Origin: JAJZJT01 sp049964655
GTDB taxonomy: Bacteria; Actinomycetota; Acidimicrobiia; Acidimicrobiales; RAAP-2
NCBI GenBank assembly: GCA_049964655.1
Contig: JBMFXC010000041.1
Location: forward strand, 1-22,800
Length of the DNA stretch: 22,800 bases
Reading direction: 5' to 3'
Each line of letters opens with the position of its first letter. The first letter of the stretch is position 1. Under the pieces are notes generated by a model. The model was not told the DNA's origin, ran no database searches, and saw nothing but the letters and a program-made list of their open reading frames with translations. A program made the position numbers and the translations under genes. This document shows, piece after piece, positions 13,000 through 20,959 of this stretch.

Positions 13000-15438
13000 G
13001 TGGACCACGGCGACGACCGGCGAACGGACCAGGGCCCGAGCGAGGACGAGGGCGGTCCCGACGCGCCCGAAGCCCAGCCAGGGCGCGTCCGGATCATCGG
13101 GGCTGAACGGGCGTTCGAGACGACCGCGGTGGTGCCGGTGGTCTCTCGGGACGAGCCAGTGGCCGGTGACCAGCCCGACGAGCCGGACGGGCCCGACGAC
13201 GGCCGACCGTCGGTCCGGCTGACCGACCAACCCGGCCACGCCGGCGACGAAGGGACCGTCGACCCCGTCGAGCCCGGCGGCACGGCCGTGCCGCGGGGGG
13301 CCGAGGAATGGACCGGTACGGCGGTGCTCCCGCACTGGACCGAGCCCCCGACCGGGCAGGTCCCGGCCATCCTCGAGCGCGGCCGACCGGACGGGGGTGT
13401 CTCCGGGCCTACCTGGCGCGAGGAGCATGCCGACTGGGAGGCGCACGACCAGTCCTTCGACGCCGCCCTGCTCGCTCCCGACGAGGACGAGGAGATCGGT
13501 TCGCTCGACGAGTCCGGTGGCCCCGACCTCGACCGCCGGCCGTGGGAGTTCGACCTCCCGCAACCGGAGGCGCGCGGGTGGGACGACGAGGCAACCCAGT
13601 CCGTGCCGCCGGTCGCGCCGCAGCCGGCAGAGCGGATGCGGCCTTCGAGGGAGGACGAGCACGACACCGACGACTCGTTCCCTCTCCGGTGGAGTGCGGG
13701 CCGGGAAGGTGGTGACGAAGGTGGCGACGTCGACGCCATCCCGTCGTCCCGGGCCACAGACGAGAGCGACCGACGGCGGGGGGGCGATCCCGGCAGGCAG
13801 AGCGTTTCCGCCGCTGGGGAGGAAGGTGGCCCACTCGAGGAGGGGCCGGTCGAGGAAGGCCCGGTGGACGAGGGGCCACTCGAGGAGGTGTTCGGCGCGA
13901 CTCGTGGCCGCCCGAGCGGAACGGTCCCGGTCGGGCGGATGCGCCGGGGCAGCCTGCGCGTTCCCCGGGTGCGAGCCAAGCGGCCCGAGGACACCGAAGC
14001 GCGTTTCGACGGGCCACCGCTGGCGGCGACACCCCCCGGAGCCGCCGTGACCGCCGTTCCGGGTGCCGGGCGCCGACGGGGCGGGATCGTCGACCTTGCC
14101 GCGGCCGACCGCGAAGAGGCTCGTCGGACCCACGACGGCGGTGGCAACCCTGCCGACCTCGGCGACGAAGGTCCCGCCGCCGCCGCCGCCGCCGCTGCTG
14201 CTGCTGACGCCGACGCCGACCGCTACGGCGAGCCAGGTCCGGAGACCGGCCAGGTCGTCGCGGTGGACGATCTCTGGGGAGCAGGCCCCGCCGGGGACGA
14301 GCCAGGTGGGTCTCCGAGGCGACCGACCGAAGCCCCCGACGAGACCTGGGAGGACGAGGTGGCTGCTCGGTGGGACGAGGTGGCTGGACCGGTCGACCCA
14401 CCGGCGCGACGACGGGCTGGGCGCCGACGCAGCCGCGGCGAAGCCTGGGCCGAGGAAGGCGGCGAGGAGGAGGCTGTCGTGCCGGTGCCCCACCGTGGGG
14501 GAAGGTCGACGGCTCGTCCTGCACCCGGAGAGGACCGCGCCGCCCGGCCGCGCCGGATCCCCCCGGTCGAGGGGCCCGGTGCCCGCTCGTCCCGGTCCCG
14601 AGGTGCCGACCCGGCGCCACGGGGCGGGGGTGCCGTCACCCGCGTCGTGACCGGCCTGGTCGCCGCCGCAGTGGCTCTCGCCGCCTTCGCCGGGGGCGCG
14701 GTCACCTCGCTCGTGCTGGTTGCCGTGGTGGTCACCTTCGCTGCCGGCGAGGCCTACGGTGCCCTGAGGAGGGCGGGCTACCGCCCGGCCACCCTGCTCG
14801 GGCTGGTCGGCACCGTCGCCCTGCTGGTGGGGGCGTACACCAAGGGTCCCGAGGCGGTGCCGTTGGTCCTCGTCGTGCTCGTGGCGTTCAGCTTCGTCTG
14901 GTACCTCTTCGGCGTCGACCACAGCCCGCCTCTGGCCGGGGTGGCCTCTACCGTGCTGGTGGTGGCCTGGATCTCCCTGATGGGAGCGTTCGGAGCACTC
15001 CTGCTCGCCCCCTCGGCCTTCCCGCACCGTCACGGCGTCGCCTTCTTGCTCGGCGCCATCATCGCCACGGTGGCCAACGACGTCGGCGCGCTGGCCTTCG
15101 GCGCCTGGCTCGGTCGCCGCCCCCTGGCGCCACGGGTGAGCCCGAACAAGACCTGGGAGGGCCTGATCGGCGGCACCGTCGTGTCGGTCCTCGTCTCGAT
15201 CGGGCTGGTCGGGGCCATGCACCCCTGGACGGCATCGTCGGCGGCCGTGCTCGGGGTGGTTGTCTCGGTCGTGGCGCCCATCGGCGACCTGAGCGAGTCG
15301 CTGCTCAAGCGGGACCTGCGCGTGAAGGACATGGGCCGGCTCCTGCCCGGGCACGGAGGCGTGCTCGACCGCATCGACGCCATGCTCTTCGTGCTGCCGG
15401 CTACCTACTACCTCGTGCGCGTCCTCAAGCTCGGCTGA
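13000..15438 (+). CDS. cdsA: Phosphatidate cytidylyltransferase with a ~545-residue N-terminal extension
   Basis: 812 residues, against about 260-300 for usual CdsA. The enzyme part starts near residue 546 and has several membrane helices (VVTGLVAAAVALAAFAGG onward). It ends with the family signature at 765-793: SESLLKRDLRVKD, then PGHGGVLDRID. It makes CDP-diacylglycerol from CTP and phosphatidate at the cytoplasmic membrane. Residues 1-545 are low complexity: Asp/Glu/Gly/Pro-rich with interspersed Arg patches, a PxxEG repeat (278-297), a ten-Ala run (393-402) and basic stretches near 465-475. A short ordered-looking stretch VRIIGAERAFETTAVVPVV lies at about 30-48. Third codon positions are GC-rich throughout, so the extension appears genuinely coding. 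By topology it should be cytoplasmic. An internal start (for example a GTG near 14650) for a short form cannot be excluded. Confidence 0.88.
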   Translation: MDHGDDRRTDQGPSEDEGGPDAPEAQPGRVRIIGAERAFETTAVVPVVSRDEPVAGDQPDEPDGPDDGRPSVRLTDQPGHAGDEGTVDPVEPGGTAVPRGAEEWTGTAVLPHWTEPPTGQVPAILERGRPDGGVSGPTWREEHADWEAHDQSFDAALLAPDEDEEIGSLDESGGPDLDRRPWEFDLPQPEARGWDDEATQSVPPVAPQPAERMRPSREDEHDTDDSFPLRWSAGREGGDEGGDVDAIPSSRATDESDRRRGGDPGRQSVSAAGEEGGPLEEGPVEEGPVDEGPLEEVFGATRGRPSGTVPVGRMRRGSLRVPRVRAKRPEDTEARFDGPPLAATPPGAAVTAVPGAGRRRGGIVDLAAADREEARRTHDGGGNPADLGDEGPAAAAAAAAAADADADRYGEPGPETGQVVAVDDLWGAGPAGDEPGGSPRRPTEAPDETWEDEVAARWDEVAGPVDPPARRRAGRRRSRGEAWAEEGGEEEAVVPVPHRGGRSTARPAPGEDRAARPRRIPPVEGPGARSSRSRGADPAPRGGGAVTRVVTGLVAAAVALAAFAGGAVTSLVLVAVVVTFAAGEAYGALRRAGYRPATLLGLVGTVALLVGAYTKGPEAVPLVLVVLVAFSFVWYLFGVDHSPPLAGVASTVLVVAWISLMGAFGALLLAPSAFPHRHGVAFLLGAIIATVANDVGALAFGAWLGRRPLAPRVSPNKTWEGLIGGTVVSVLVSIGLVGAMHPWTASSAAVLGVVVSVVAPIGDLSESLLKRDLRVKDMGRLLPGHGGVLDRIDAMLFVLPATYYLVRVLKLG
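13831..13890 (+). repeat. 15-bp tandem repeat (four units) in the cdsA extension
   Basis: Four in-frame 15-nt units encode PLEEG, PVEEG, PVDEG and PLEEV. They vary at the third base and at two residues, so the array is old enough to have diverged. Confidence 0.75.
14176..14205 (+). repeat. Triplet run (GCC)6(GCT)4 in the cdsA extension
   Basis: Ten alanine codons in a row, followed by alternating Asp/Ala codons. A simple-sequence tract in a disordered region, prone to length change. Confidence 0.85.
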
Positions 15439-15456
15439 ATCGGCGAAGATCTGCGC

Positions 15457-16629
15457 ATGGGAGCGGTGACCGTCAGCGTGGTGGGCTCGACCGGTTCGAT
15501 CGGCCGCCAGGCCATCGAGGTCGTGGAAGCCCAGCCCGATCGCTTCGACGTGGTCGCCCTGGCAGCACTCCGCTCGACGGACCTGCTCGCCGCCCAGGCC
15601 AGGCGGCTCCGGCCCCAGGTGGTGGCGGTCGGCGACCCGGCGCTCGCCCCGGCACTGGCACCGTCGCTCCCCCGTGGGACCGAGCTCGTCGCCGGACCTG
15701 ACGGCTTGGCCGAGGTGGCCACGGTCGCCGACGTCGCCGTCAACGGCGTCGTCGGTTTCGCCGGTCTACCCGTCACCCTGGCTGCGCTCCGGGCCGGTCG
15801 CCGGCTCGCCCTGGCCAACAAGGAGTCGATCATCGCCGGCGGCCCGGTGGTCCGAGCGGCCCGACGGACGCCGGGGGCCGAGCTCGTCCCGGTCGACTCC
15901 GAGCACTGCGCGGTCCACCAGTGCCTGCGGGCCGGTGCCCCCGACGAGGTCGCCCGGCTCCTGCTCACGGCCTCCGGTGGGCCGTTTCGCGGACGGGACG
16001 CGGCGCAGCTGGCCACCGTCACGGTCGCCGACGCCCTTGCCCATCCGACGTGGTCGATGGGGCCGAAGATCACCGTGGACTCGTCGACCCTCATGAACAA
16101 GGGCCTCGAGGTCATCGAGGCCCACGAGCTCTTCGACGTGCCGTTCGAGGCGATCGACGTCGTCGTGCACCCGCAGTCGATCGTGCACTCGATGGTCGAG
16201 TTCCGCGACGGGGCCGTGGTGGCTCAGCTCTCCCAGCCGGACATGCGGCTACCGATCGGCTACGCCCTCGGCTTCCCCGACCGCCTCTCGACGCCGTTCG
16301 GCCCCATCGACTGGACGAGCCTCGCTCGGCTCGACTTCGCCGAGCCCGACCGGGCGACCTTCCGCTGTCTCGACCTGGCCTACCGTGCCGGCAGGGAGGG
16401 GGACCTGGCGCCGGCGTGGCTCAACGCGGCCAACGAGGTCGCGGTGGCGGCCTTCCTCGACGGGGCTATCTCGTGGTCTGCCATCGCCGACGTCGTCGAG
16501 GAGGTGCTCGACGGGTACGACGTCGCTCCGGTCGGCCCGGTGGGCCGGACCGTCGACGACGTGCTGGAGGCGGACGGAGCGGCGCGCCGGCTCGCCGAGG
16601 CTGCCGTGGCCGCGACGGCACCGGCATGA
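15457..16629 (+). CDS. dxr: 1-deoxy-D-xylulose 5-phosphate reductoisomerase
   Basis: 390 residues, normal length. It converts DXP with NADPH to 2-C-methyl-D-erythritol 4-phosphate in the MEP isoprenoid pathway. The NADPH loop GSTGSIG is at 10-16, LANKESII at 119-126, the metal-binding Asp148 and Glu150 in VPVDSEH, SGGPF near 173, the flexible-loop Trp199 in HPTWSMGPKITVDSST, and the N214-K215-x-x-E218 set in LMNKGLEVIEA; HPQSIVHSMVEF follows. The ATG at 15457 is 18 nt after cdsA with no clear Shine-Dalgarno. The stop overlaps rseP as ATGA. ispG of the same pathway lies two genes on. Confidence 0.95.
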   Translation: MGAVTVSVVGSTGSIGRQAIEVVEAQPDRFDVVALAALRSTDLLAAQARRLRPQVVAVGDPALAPALAPSLPRGTELVAGPDGLAEVATVADVAVNGVVGFAGLPVTLAALRAGRRLALANKESIIAGGPVVRAARRTPGAELVPVDSEHCAVHQCLRAGAPDEVARLLLTASGGPFRGRDAAQLATVTVADALAHPTWSMGPKITVDSSTLMNKGLEVIEAHELFDVPFEAIDVVVHPQSIVHSMVEFRDGAVVAQLSQPDMRLPIGYALGFPDRLSTPFGPIDWTSLARLDFAEPDRATFRCLDLAYRAGREGDLAPAWLNAANEVAVAAFLDGAISWSAIADVVEEVLDGYDVAPVGPVGRTVDDVLEADGAARRLAEAAVAATAPA

Positions 16630-17969
16630 CCGTCCCGGCCGAGGCCGAAGCCGGAGGGGGCACAGCCGGCCCGGTAGGCCGCCCCGACGGTGGCGGCACG
16701 GCCGGCGGCGGGTCGAGGACGACCCCGCGTCGGGCGCTCGTCGAACTGGTAGTGGGCGTGGCTGCCGTCGTGGCGCTCGCCGTGGCGACCGGCCACCTCG
16801 ACCTCTTGGTCGTGGTGGCGAGCCTCGTGCTCATGGTGATGGTGCACGAGCTGGGGCACCTGCTGGCCGCCAAGCACGAGCACATGAAGGTGACCGAGTA
16901 CTTCCTCGGGTTCGGGCCCCGACTGTGGTCGTTCCGCCGTGGCGAGACCGAGTACGGGGTCAAGGCCCTTCCGCTCGGCGGGTACGTGAAGATCCCGGGG
17001 ATGACCAACCTCGAGGAGGTCGACCCGGCCGACGAGCCCCGTACCTACCGGCAGCAGCCGTTCCACGCCCGGCTGCTGGTGGCCGTGGCCGGCTCGGCCA
17101 TGCACTTCCTGATGGCGTTCGTGCTCCTGTGGTCCCTCTTCACGTTCGTGGGGACGCCCAGCGCGACGCAGGTGGCGATCGAGGGGACCGCGTCGGTGGG
17201 CGGGCGGCCCGGACCGGCCGCCCGGGCCGGGCTCCGGGCGGGGGATGTGGTCGTGTCGGTCGACGGCACCCGGGTCGGGGGGAACGCGTCGGTCCTCACC
17301 ACGGCGGTCCACGATCACGCCGGAAGCCCGATCCACCTGGTGGTCGAACGCGCCGGCGTCCGGCGAGCAGTCACGGTCGTCCCGGACAACGGCCGGACCG
17401 CCGCCGAAGCGGGAGTCACCCTCCCGCCCGGCACGCGCCCCTTCGGGGTGATCGGCGTCAGCATCGGCGCACCAGTCGAGAAGGTGGCACCACTGCCGGC
17501 GGTAGGGCGGACCGTGACCAGTATCGGGACCCTCACCGCAGCGTCGGTCTCGGGCGTGACGAGCCTCTTCTCGCCGTCGGCCATCGGCCAGCGCTTCCAG
17601 CAGGTGGCGAGCGCCAAGGCGGCTGCCAAGGCGGCTGCCAACGGCACCCGGGTGGAGTCGATCGTCGGTGCCGTCAACACGGCGGCACAGGCCTTCCATG
17701 CAGGAGCGGGGGACTTGATCGCCTTTTTGGTGGCCATCAACCTCTTCATCGGGGTGTTCAACCTCTTCCCGATGCTGCCCCTCGACGGGGGCCACGTCGC
17801 CATCGCCGTCTACGAGCGGATCCGCTCGTTCCGGCGGCGGACCGCCTACCACGCCGACGTCGCCAAGCTGATGCCGTTGACGTGGGTGATGCTCGCCTTC
17901 TTGGGCGTGCTGTTCGCGACATCCCTGGCCAACGACCTGTTGCACCCGCTGCCCAATCCGTTCGGCTGA
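16626..17969 (+). CDS. rseP: RseP-type site-2 zinc metalloprotease
   Basis: 447 residues. This membrane protease cleaves transmembrane substrates, typically anti-sigma factors, inside the bilayer. The zinc motif HELGH is at 74-78 within a hydrophobic segment (about 56-80) and the second metal-ligand motif LPLDGGH at 384-390, with D387. After HELGH come FLGFGPRLWSFRRGETEYGVKALPLGGYVKI, typical of the family. One PDZ domain is at about 196-255 (GLRAGDVVVSVDG). Residues 1-35 are an added Gly/Ala/Pro-rich cytoplasmic segment, and a small AKAA repeat lies at 330-338. The ATGA overlap with dxr indicates coupled translation, matching the dxr-rseP-ispG order of many actinobacteria. Which substrate it cuts is unknown; no anti-sigma gene is in the window. 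Confidence 0.92.
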   Translation: MTVPAEAEAGGGTAGPVGRPDGGGTAGGGSRTTPRRALVELVVGVAAVVALAVATGHLDLLVVVASLVLMVMVHELGHLLAAKHEHMKVTEYFLGFGPRLWSFRRGETEYGVKALPLGGYVKIPGMTNLEEVDPADEPRTYRQQPFHARLLVAVAGSAMHFLMAFVLLWSLFTFVGTPSATQVAIEGTASVGGRPGPAARAGLRAGDVVVSVDGTRVGGNASVLTTAVHDHAGSPIHLVVERAGVRRAVTVVPDNGRTAAEAGVTLPPGTRPFGVIGVSIGAPVEKVAPLPAVGRTVTSIGTLTAASVSGVTSLFSPSAIGQRFQQVASAKAAAKAAANGTRVESIVGAVNTAAQAFHAGAGDLIAFLVAINLFIGVFNLFPMLPLDGGHVAIAVYERIRSFRRRTAYHADVAKLMPLTWVMLAFLGVLFATSLANDLLHPLPNPFG

Positions 17970-18006
17970 CCGCCACACCGCATCGGAGCGGCCCACCTCG
18001 GCCCTA

Positions 18007-18046
18007 AGGACGTCGGTCGCGGGCTGCCACCCCCGGCTGACGTCCT
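18007..18046 (+). promoter_or_regulatory. Inverted repeat between rseP and ispG (terminator or operator)
   Basis: AGGACGTC (18007-18014) pairs with GACGTCCT (18039-18046). With five more pairs inward (two of them G-U) the stem reaches about 13 bp around a 14-nt loop. The last base of the stem is the first base of the likely ispG -10 hexamer. There is no U tract. It could end the cdsA-dxr-rseP transcript or act as a DNA site over the ispG promoter. Confidence 0.45.
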
Positions 18047-18051
18047 AGCAT
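18046..18051 (+). promoter_or_regulatory. Probable -10 box of ispG
   Basis: TAGCAT ends 7 nt before the ATG at 18059. It supports this ATG over the in-frame ATG at 18050, which would overlap the box itself. Confidence 0.4.
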
Positions 18052-18058
18052 GGTGACC

Positions 18059-19300
18059 ATGGGACGCACGGCTTGGACGACGACGGAGCGACGACCGACC
18101 CGGCAGATCCGGGTGGGCTCGGTGCCGGTCGGCGGAGGTGCACCGGTGTCGGTGCAGTCGATGACCACGACCAAGACGGCCGACAGCGAAGCCACGATCA
18201 CCCAGATCTACGCCCTGGCTGCCGCCGGCGCCGACATCGTCCGCTGCACGTGCAACGAGCCGGCAGCCGCCGAGGGGCTGGCCCGGATCGTGCCCCGTTC
18301 GCCGGTGCCCATCATCGCCGACATCCACTTCCACCACGAGATGGCGCTCGCCGCCCTCGAGGCAGGCGTCCACGGCCTGCGCCTCAACCCGGGCAACCTC
18401 CGCAAGGAGCACGAGATCAAGCAGGTGGCCTCCGAGGCCAAGGACCGGGGGGTACCGATCCGCATCGGCGTGAACGCCGGTTCGCTCCACCCGGACCTCT
18501 ACAAGCGCTTCGGCGGGGCAACGCCGGAGGCGCTCGTCGAGTCGGCCCGGATGGAGCTCGCCTACTTCGAGGACGTCGGCTTCGACGACGTGAAGATCTC
18601 GGTCAAGGCGTCCTCGGTCCCGCTCATGATCGAGGCGTACCGCCTTGCCTCCGAGACGTTCGACCACCCCCTTCACCTCGGGGTCACCGAGGCGGGTCCG
18701 CCCCCGGGCGGGCTCATCAAGGGCACGGCTGGCATCGCCACCCTGCTGGCCGAGGGCATCGGCGACACCATCCGCTACTCGCTGACCGCCGATCCCGTCG
18801 AGGAGGCGCGAGCGGGTCGTCAGCTGCTCGAAGCGCTCGGGCTGCGGGAGCGCAAGGGGCTCGACCTGATCGCCTGCCCGAGCTGCGGACGTGCCGAGAT
18901 CGACGTCATCGCCGTGGCCAAGGAGGCCCAGCGGGCGCTCGAGGAGCGCAAGTTGCCCATCCAGGTGGCCGTCATGGGGTGTGTCGTCAACGGCCCCGGC
19001 GAGGCCCGTGAGGCCGACCTCGGCATCGCCGCCGGGCGACGGCGCGGGCACCTGTTCATCAAAGGGACCATCGTCCGGGTCGTGCCCGAGGACGAGATGG
19101 TCGACGCGCTGGTTGCCGAAGCCGAACGCCTGGTGGCCGAGGGGATCGACGCCCGGCTGGCGGCGGCCGACGCCGGCGCGGCAGACGAGGCCGAGGCCGA
19201 CCGACGTGACCTGTTGGCCGGCAAGGGCGTAGACGCCAACGCCTCCGAGGAGCGCATCGAGCTCATCCGCAAGAAGTACGGCAACCACGCCGAAGGCTGA
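18059..19300 (+). CDS. ispG: 4-hydroxy-3-methylbut-2-enyl diphosphate synthase (flavodoxin/ferredoxin)
   Basis: 413 residues from the preferred ATG at 18059 (an in-frame ATG at 18050 adds three). IspG, an iron-sulfur enzyme, reduces methylerythritol cyclodiphosphate to HMBPP, the penultimate MEP step. The TIM-barrel part has RQIRVGSVPVGG, PVSVQSMTTTKTAD, IIADIHFHHEMALAALEAG, LRLNPGN and IGVNAGSL. The [4Fe-4S] ligands are Cys273, Cys276 (IACPSCGR) and Cys308 (VMGCVVNGPGE), with Glu315 as the fourth ligand. After about residue 365 a tail of nearly 50 residues rich in Ala, Asp and Glu, ending in a basic helix, extends past the usual end. The likely leaderless promoter and an inverted repeat lie directly upstream. 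Confidence 0.95.
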   Translation: MGRTAWTTTERRPTRQIRVGSVPVGGGAPVSVQSMTTTKTADSEATITQIYALAAAGADIVRCTCNEPAAAEGLARIVPRSPVPIIADIHFHHEMALAALEAGVHGLRLNPGNLRKEHEIKQVASEAKDRGVPIRIGVNAGSLHPDLYKRFGGATPEALVESARMELAYFEDVGFDDVKISVKASSVPLMIEAYRLASETFDHPLHLGVTEAGPPPGGLIKGTAGIATLLAEGIGDTIRYSLTADPVEEARAGRQLLEALGLRERKGLDLIACPSCGRAEIDVIAVAKEAQRALEERKLPIQVAVMGCVVNGPGEAREADLGIAAGRRRGHLFIKGTIVRVVPEDEMVDALVAEAERLVAEGIDARLAAADAGAADEAEADRRDLLAGKGVDANASEERIELIRKKYGNHAEG

Positions 19301-19364
19301 GGCTCGAAGGAGCACCGTGCCCGCTGCCGACGTAGCAGGGCCGATCGTGGCTCCGGTCAGCCGC

Positions 19365-19370
19365 TACGCT
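19365..19370 (+). promoter_or_regulatory. Probable -10 box of proS
   Basis: TACGCT ends 8 nt before the proS ATG at 19379, and no Shine-Dalgarno lies between (the bases are mostly C). A leaderless or near-leaderless start fits. Confidence 0.45.
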
Positions 19371-19378
19371 GCGCCCCC

Positions 19379-20830
19379 ATGGCCCCACCACGCGAGGAAC
19401 CTGCTGACGCGCCGCGCCCCGCCAAGGGAGCCCTGACGCCACGCCGTCAGGACTTTCCGCGTTGGTACCAAGAGGTGGTGGCCCGAGCCGAGTTGGCCGA
19501 CAACGGACCCGTGCGGGGGACCATGGTCATCCGCCCGTGGGGCTTCGCCATCTGGGAGCGGCTCCAGGCCGCGCTCGACGGGAGGATCAAGGCGGCCGGG
19601 GCAGAGAACGCCTACTTCCCGCTGTTCATCCCCGAGTCGTTCCTGCGTCTCGAAGCCGAGCACGTGGAGGGGTTCAGCCCCGAGCTCGCCGTGGTCACCC
19701 ACGGCGGGGGCAAGCAGCTCGAGGAGCCGGTGGTGGTGCGTCCCACCAGCGAGACGGTCATCAACAGCTACTTCGCCAAGTGGGTCCAGAGCCACCGCGA
19801 CCTGCCGTTGCTCATCAACCAGTGGGCCAACGTCGTGCGGTGGGAGCTGCGGCCCCGGCTGTTCCTGCGCACGACGGAGTTCCTCTGGCAGGAGGGGCAC
19901 ACGGCGCACGCCACCGAGGCCGATGCCCGCGCCTACGCCCTGCGGATCCTGCGGGACGTCTACGTCGACACCATGGAGCGGGTGGCCGGCATCCCGGTGG
20001 TCACCGGGCACAAGACGGCACGGGAGCGCTTCGCCGGCGCCACCCGGACCTGGACGTGCGAGGGGATGATGGGCGACGGCAAAGCGCTCCAGATGGGCAC
20101 CAGCCACGAGCTCGGGCAGAACTTCGCCCGCGTGTTCGGCATCCAGTACGCCGACGAGCAGGGTGTCCTCCAGTACGCCTGGCAGACGTCGTGGGGCGTG
20201 TCGACCCGTCTGATCGGTGCCCTGGTGATGGCGCACGGGGACGATGCCGGGCTCCGCCTGCCCCCCGATCTCGCCCCGGTGGAGGTGGTGGTCCTGCTGG
20301 TCCGTGACGACGGCAGAGCCCGGGCGGTGACAACGCAACTGGTCGACGAGCTCGCCGCCGCGGGCCACCGGGTGCGCCTCGACGACCGAGTCGACACGAG
20401 CTTCGGGCGCCGGAGCGTCGACTGGGAGCTCAAGGGCGTACCGGCGCGGGTCGAGGTCGGCCCCCGCGACCTGGCCGAGGGGATCGTCACGGTGGTGACC
20501 CGGCACGACCGTTCCAAGTCGAGCGTGCCCGTCGGCGCGGCAACCGTCGCCGTGTCCGAGGTGCTGGCGGCGACCGGGGCCGCGCTCTACGACGAGGCCG
20601 CCGCGACGCTGGCTCGTCGGACGACCGACGTCGTCGATCCGGGCGAGGTCGCAGAGGCTGCTGCCGACGGGTTCGTCCGGGTTCCCTGGGCCGCGCTCGG
20701 CACGGACGGCGAAGTGGCGCTCGCTGCCCAGGCGGTCTCCGTGCGGTGCCTGCAGACCGCTGACGGGTCGTTGGCCGACGCCGACACCCCCGAGGAGGAC
20801 TTGGTGGCGGTGGTGGCCCGGGCCTACTGA
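19379..20830 (+). CDS. proS: Prolyl-tRNA synthetase, archaeal/eukaryotic-like (type 3)
   Basis: 483 residues. This class II synthetase charges tRNA-Pro. Visible are RPWGFAIWE (52-60), RPTSET (121-126), motif 2 (RWELRPRLFLRTTEFLWQEGHTAH, 154-177), GTSHELGQNFA (240-250) and motif 3 (VMAHGDDAGLRLPP, 283-296). The anticodon-binding domain follows at about 300-400. The roughly 180-residue editing insertion of the usual bacterial ProRS is absent, so editing of Ala-tRNA-Pro must come from elsewhere if it occurs. The C-terminal domain that in this type usually binds zinc through four Cys keeps only Cys457; the terminal Tyr483, known to reach the active site in the Thermus enzyme, is kept. Such ProRS forms are scattered among bacteria and probably arrived by old transfer. 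Codon use matches the neighbours. Confidence 0.93.
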   Translation: MAPPREEPADAPRPAKGALTPRRQDFPRWYQEVVARAELADNGPVRGTMVIRPWGFAIWERLQAALDGRIKAAGAENAYFPLFIPESFLRLEAEHVEGFSPELAVVTHGGGKQLEEPVVVRPTSETVINSYFAKWVQSHRDLPLLINQWANVVRWELRPRLFLRTTEFLWQEGHTAHATEADARAYALRILRDVYVDTMERVAGIPVVTGHKTARERFAGATRTWTCEGMMGDGKALQMGTSHELGQNFARVFGIQYADEQGVLQYAWQTSWGVSTRLIGALVMAHGDDAGLRLPPDLAPVEVVVLLVRDDGRARAVTTQLVDELAAAGHRVRLDDRVDTSFGRRSVDWELKGVPARVEVGPRDLAEGIVTVVTRHDRSKSSVPVGAATVAVSEVLAATGAALYDEAAATLARRTTDVVDPGEVAEAAADGFVRVPWAALGTDGEVALAAQAVSVRCLQTADGSLADADTPEEDLVAVVARAY

Positions 20831-20875
20831 CGACGCCGGTCCTCCGGCGCGGGCGGCCAGCGCCGAGGCCGTCGG

Positions 20876-20884
20876 TGGTATACT
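20876..20884 (+). promoter_or_regulatory. Extended -10 promoter of rimP-nusA
   Basis: TGG directly precedes TATACT (20879-20884), the best -10 box in the window and in the extended TGN form, which makes a -35 less necessary. Transcription would begin near 20891, about 140 nt before rimP. Confidence 0.6.
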
Positions 20885-20890
20885 CTCTAA

Positions 20891-20959
20891 CCTGCCGTTC
20901 AGTGGAAGACGTGAAGTGACGCTGAGGAAGCGTGGGCGGTTCGCCCACGCTTTTGTTTT
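20891..20959 (+). ncRNA. Putative attenuator leader RNA upstream of rimP-nusA
   Basis: Between the extended -10 and rimP a transcript of about 69 nt would end at a strong intrinsic terminator. ACGCT (20919-20923) can pair with AGCGT (20929-20933), which forms the 5' arm of the terminator, and ACGCT is also the end of the terminator's 3' arm (20947-20951). The two structures are mutually exclusive, as in an attenuator. Both RimP and NusA lie downstream, and NusA promotes pausing and termination at hairpins, so feedback by NusA is plausible but inferred. It could also simply release a small RNA. Confidence 0.5.
20928..20959 (+). terminator. Strong intrinsic terminator ahead of rimP
   Basis: AAGCGTGGGCG (20928-20938) pairs perfectly with CGCCCACGCTT (20942-20952) around GTT, followed by TTTTGTTTT (20951-20959). 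It is the only textbook intrinsic terminator in the window. It could stop proS read-through, attenuate rimP-nusA, or both. Confidence 0.85.

Noticed and set aside
12256..15354. A very long open frame (about 1030 codons) on the minus strand opposite frr, cdsA and part of the upstream region
   Set aside because: It is antisense to clearly coding genes with conserved motifs, lacks any recognisable domain, and follows from scarce stop codons in GC-rich DNA.
20902..20919. A five-codon GTG...TGA mini-frame in the rimP leader, as a possible leader peptide
   Set aside because: No ribosome binding site and no run of regulatory codons; so short a frame is expected by chance.
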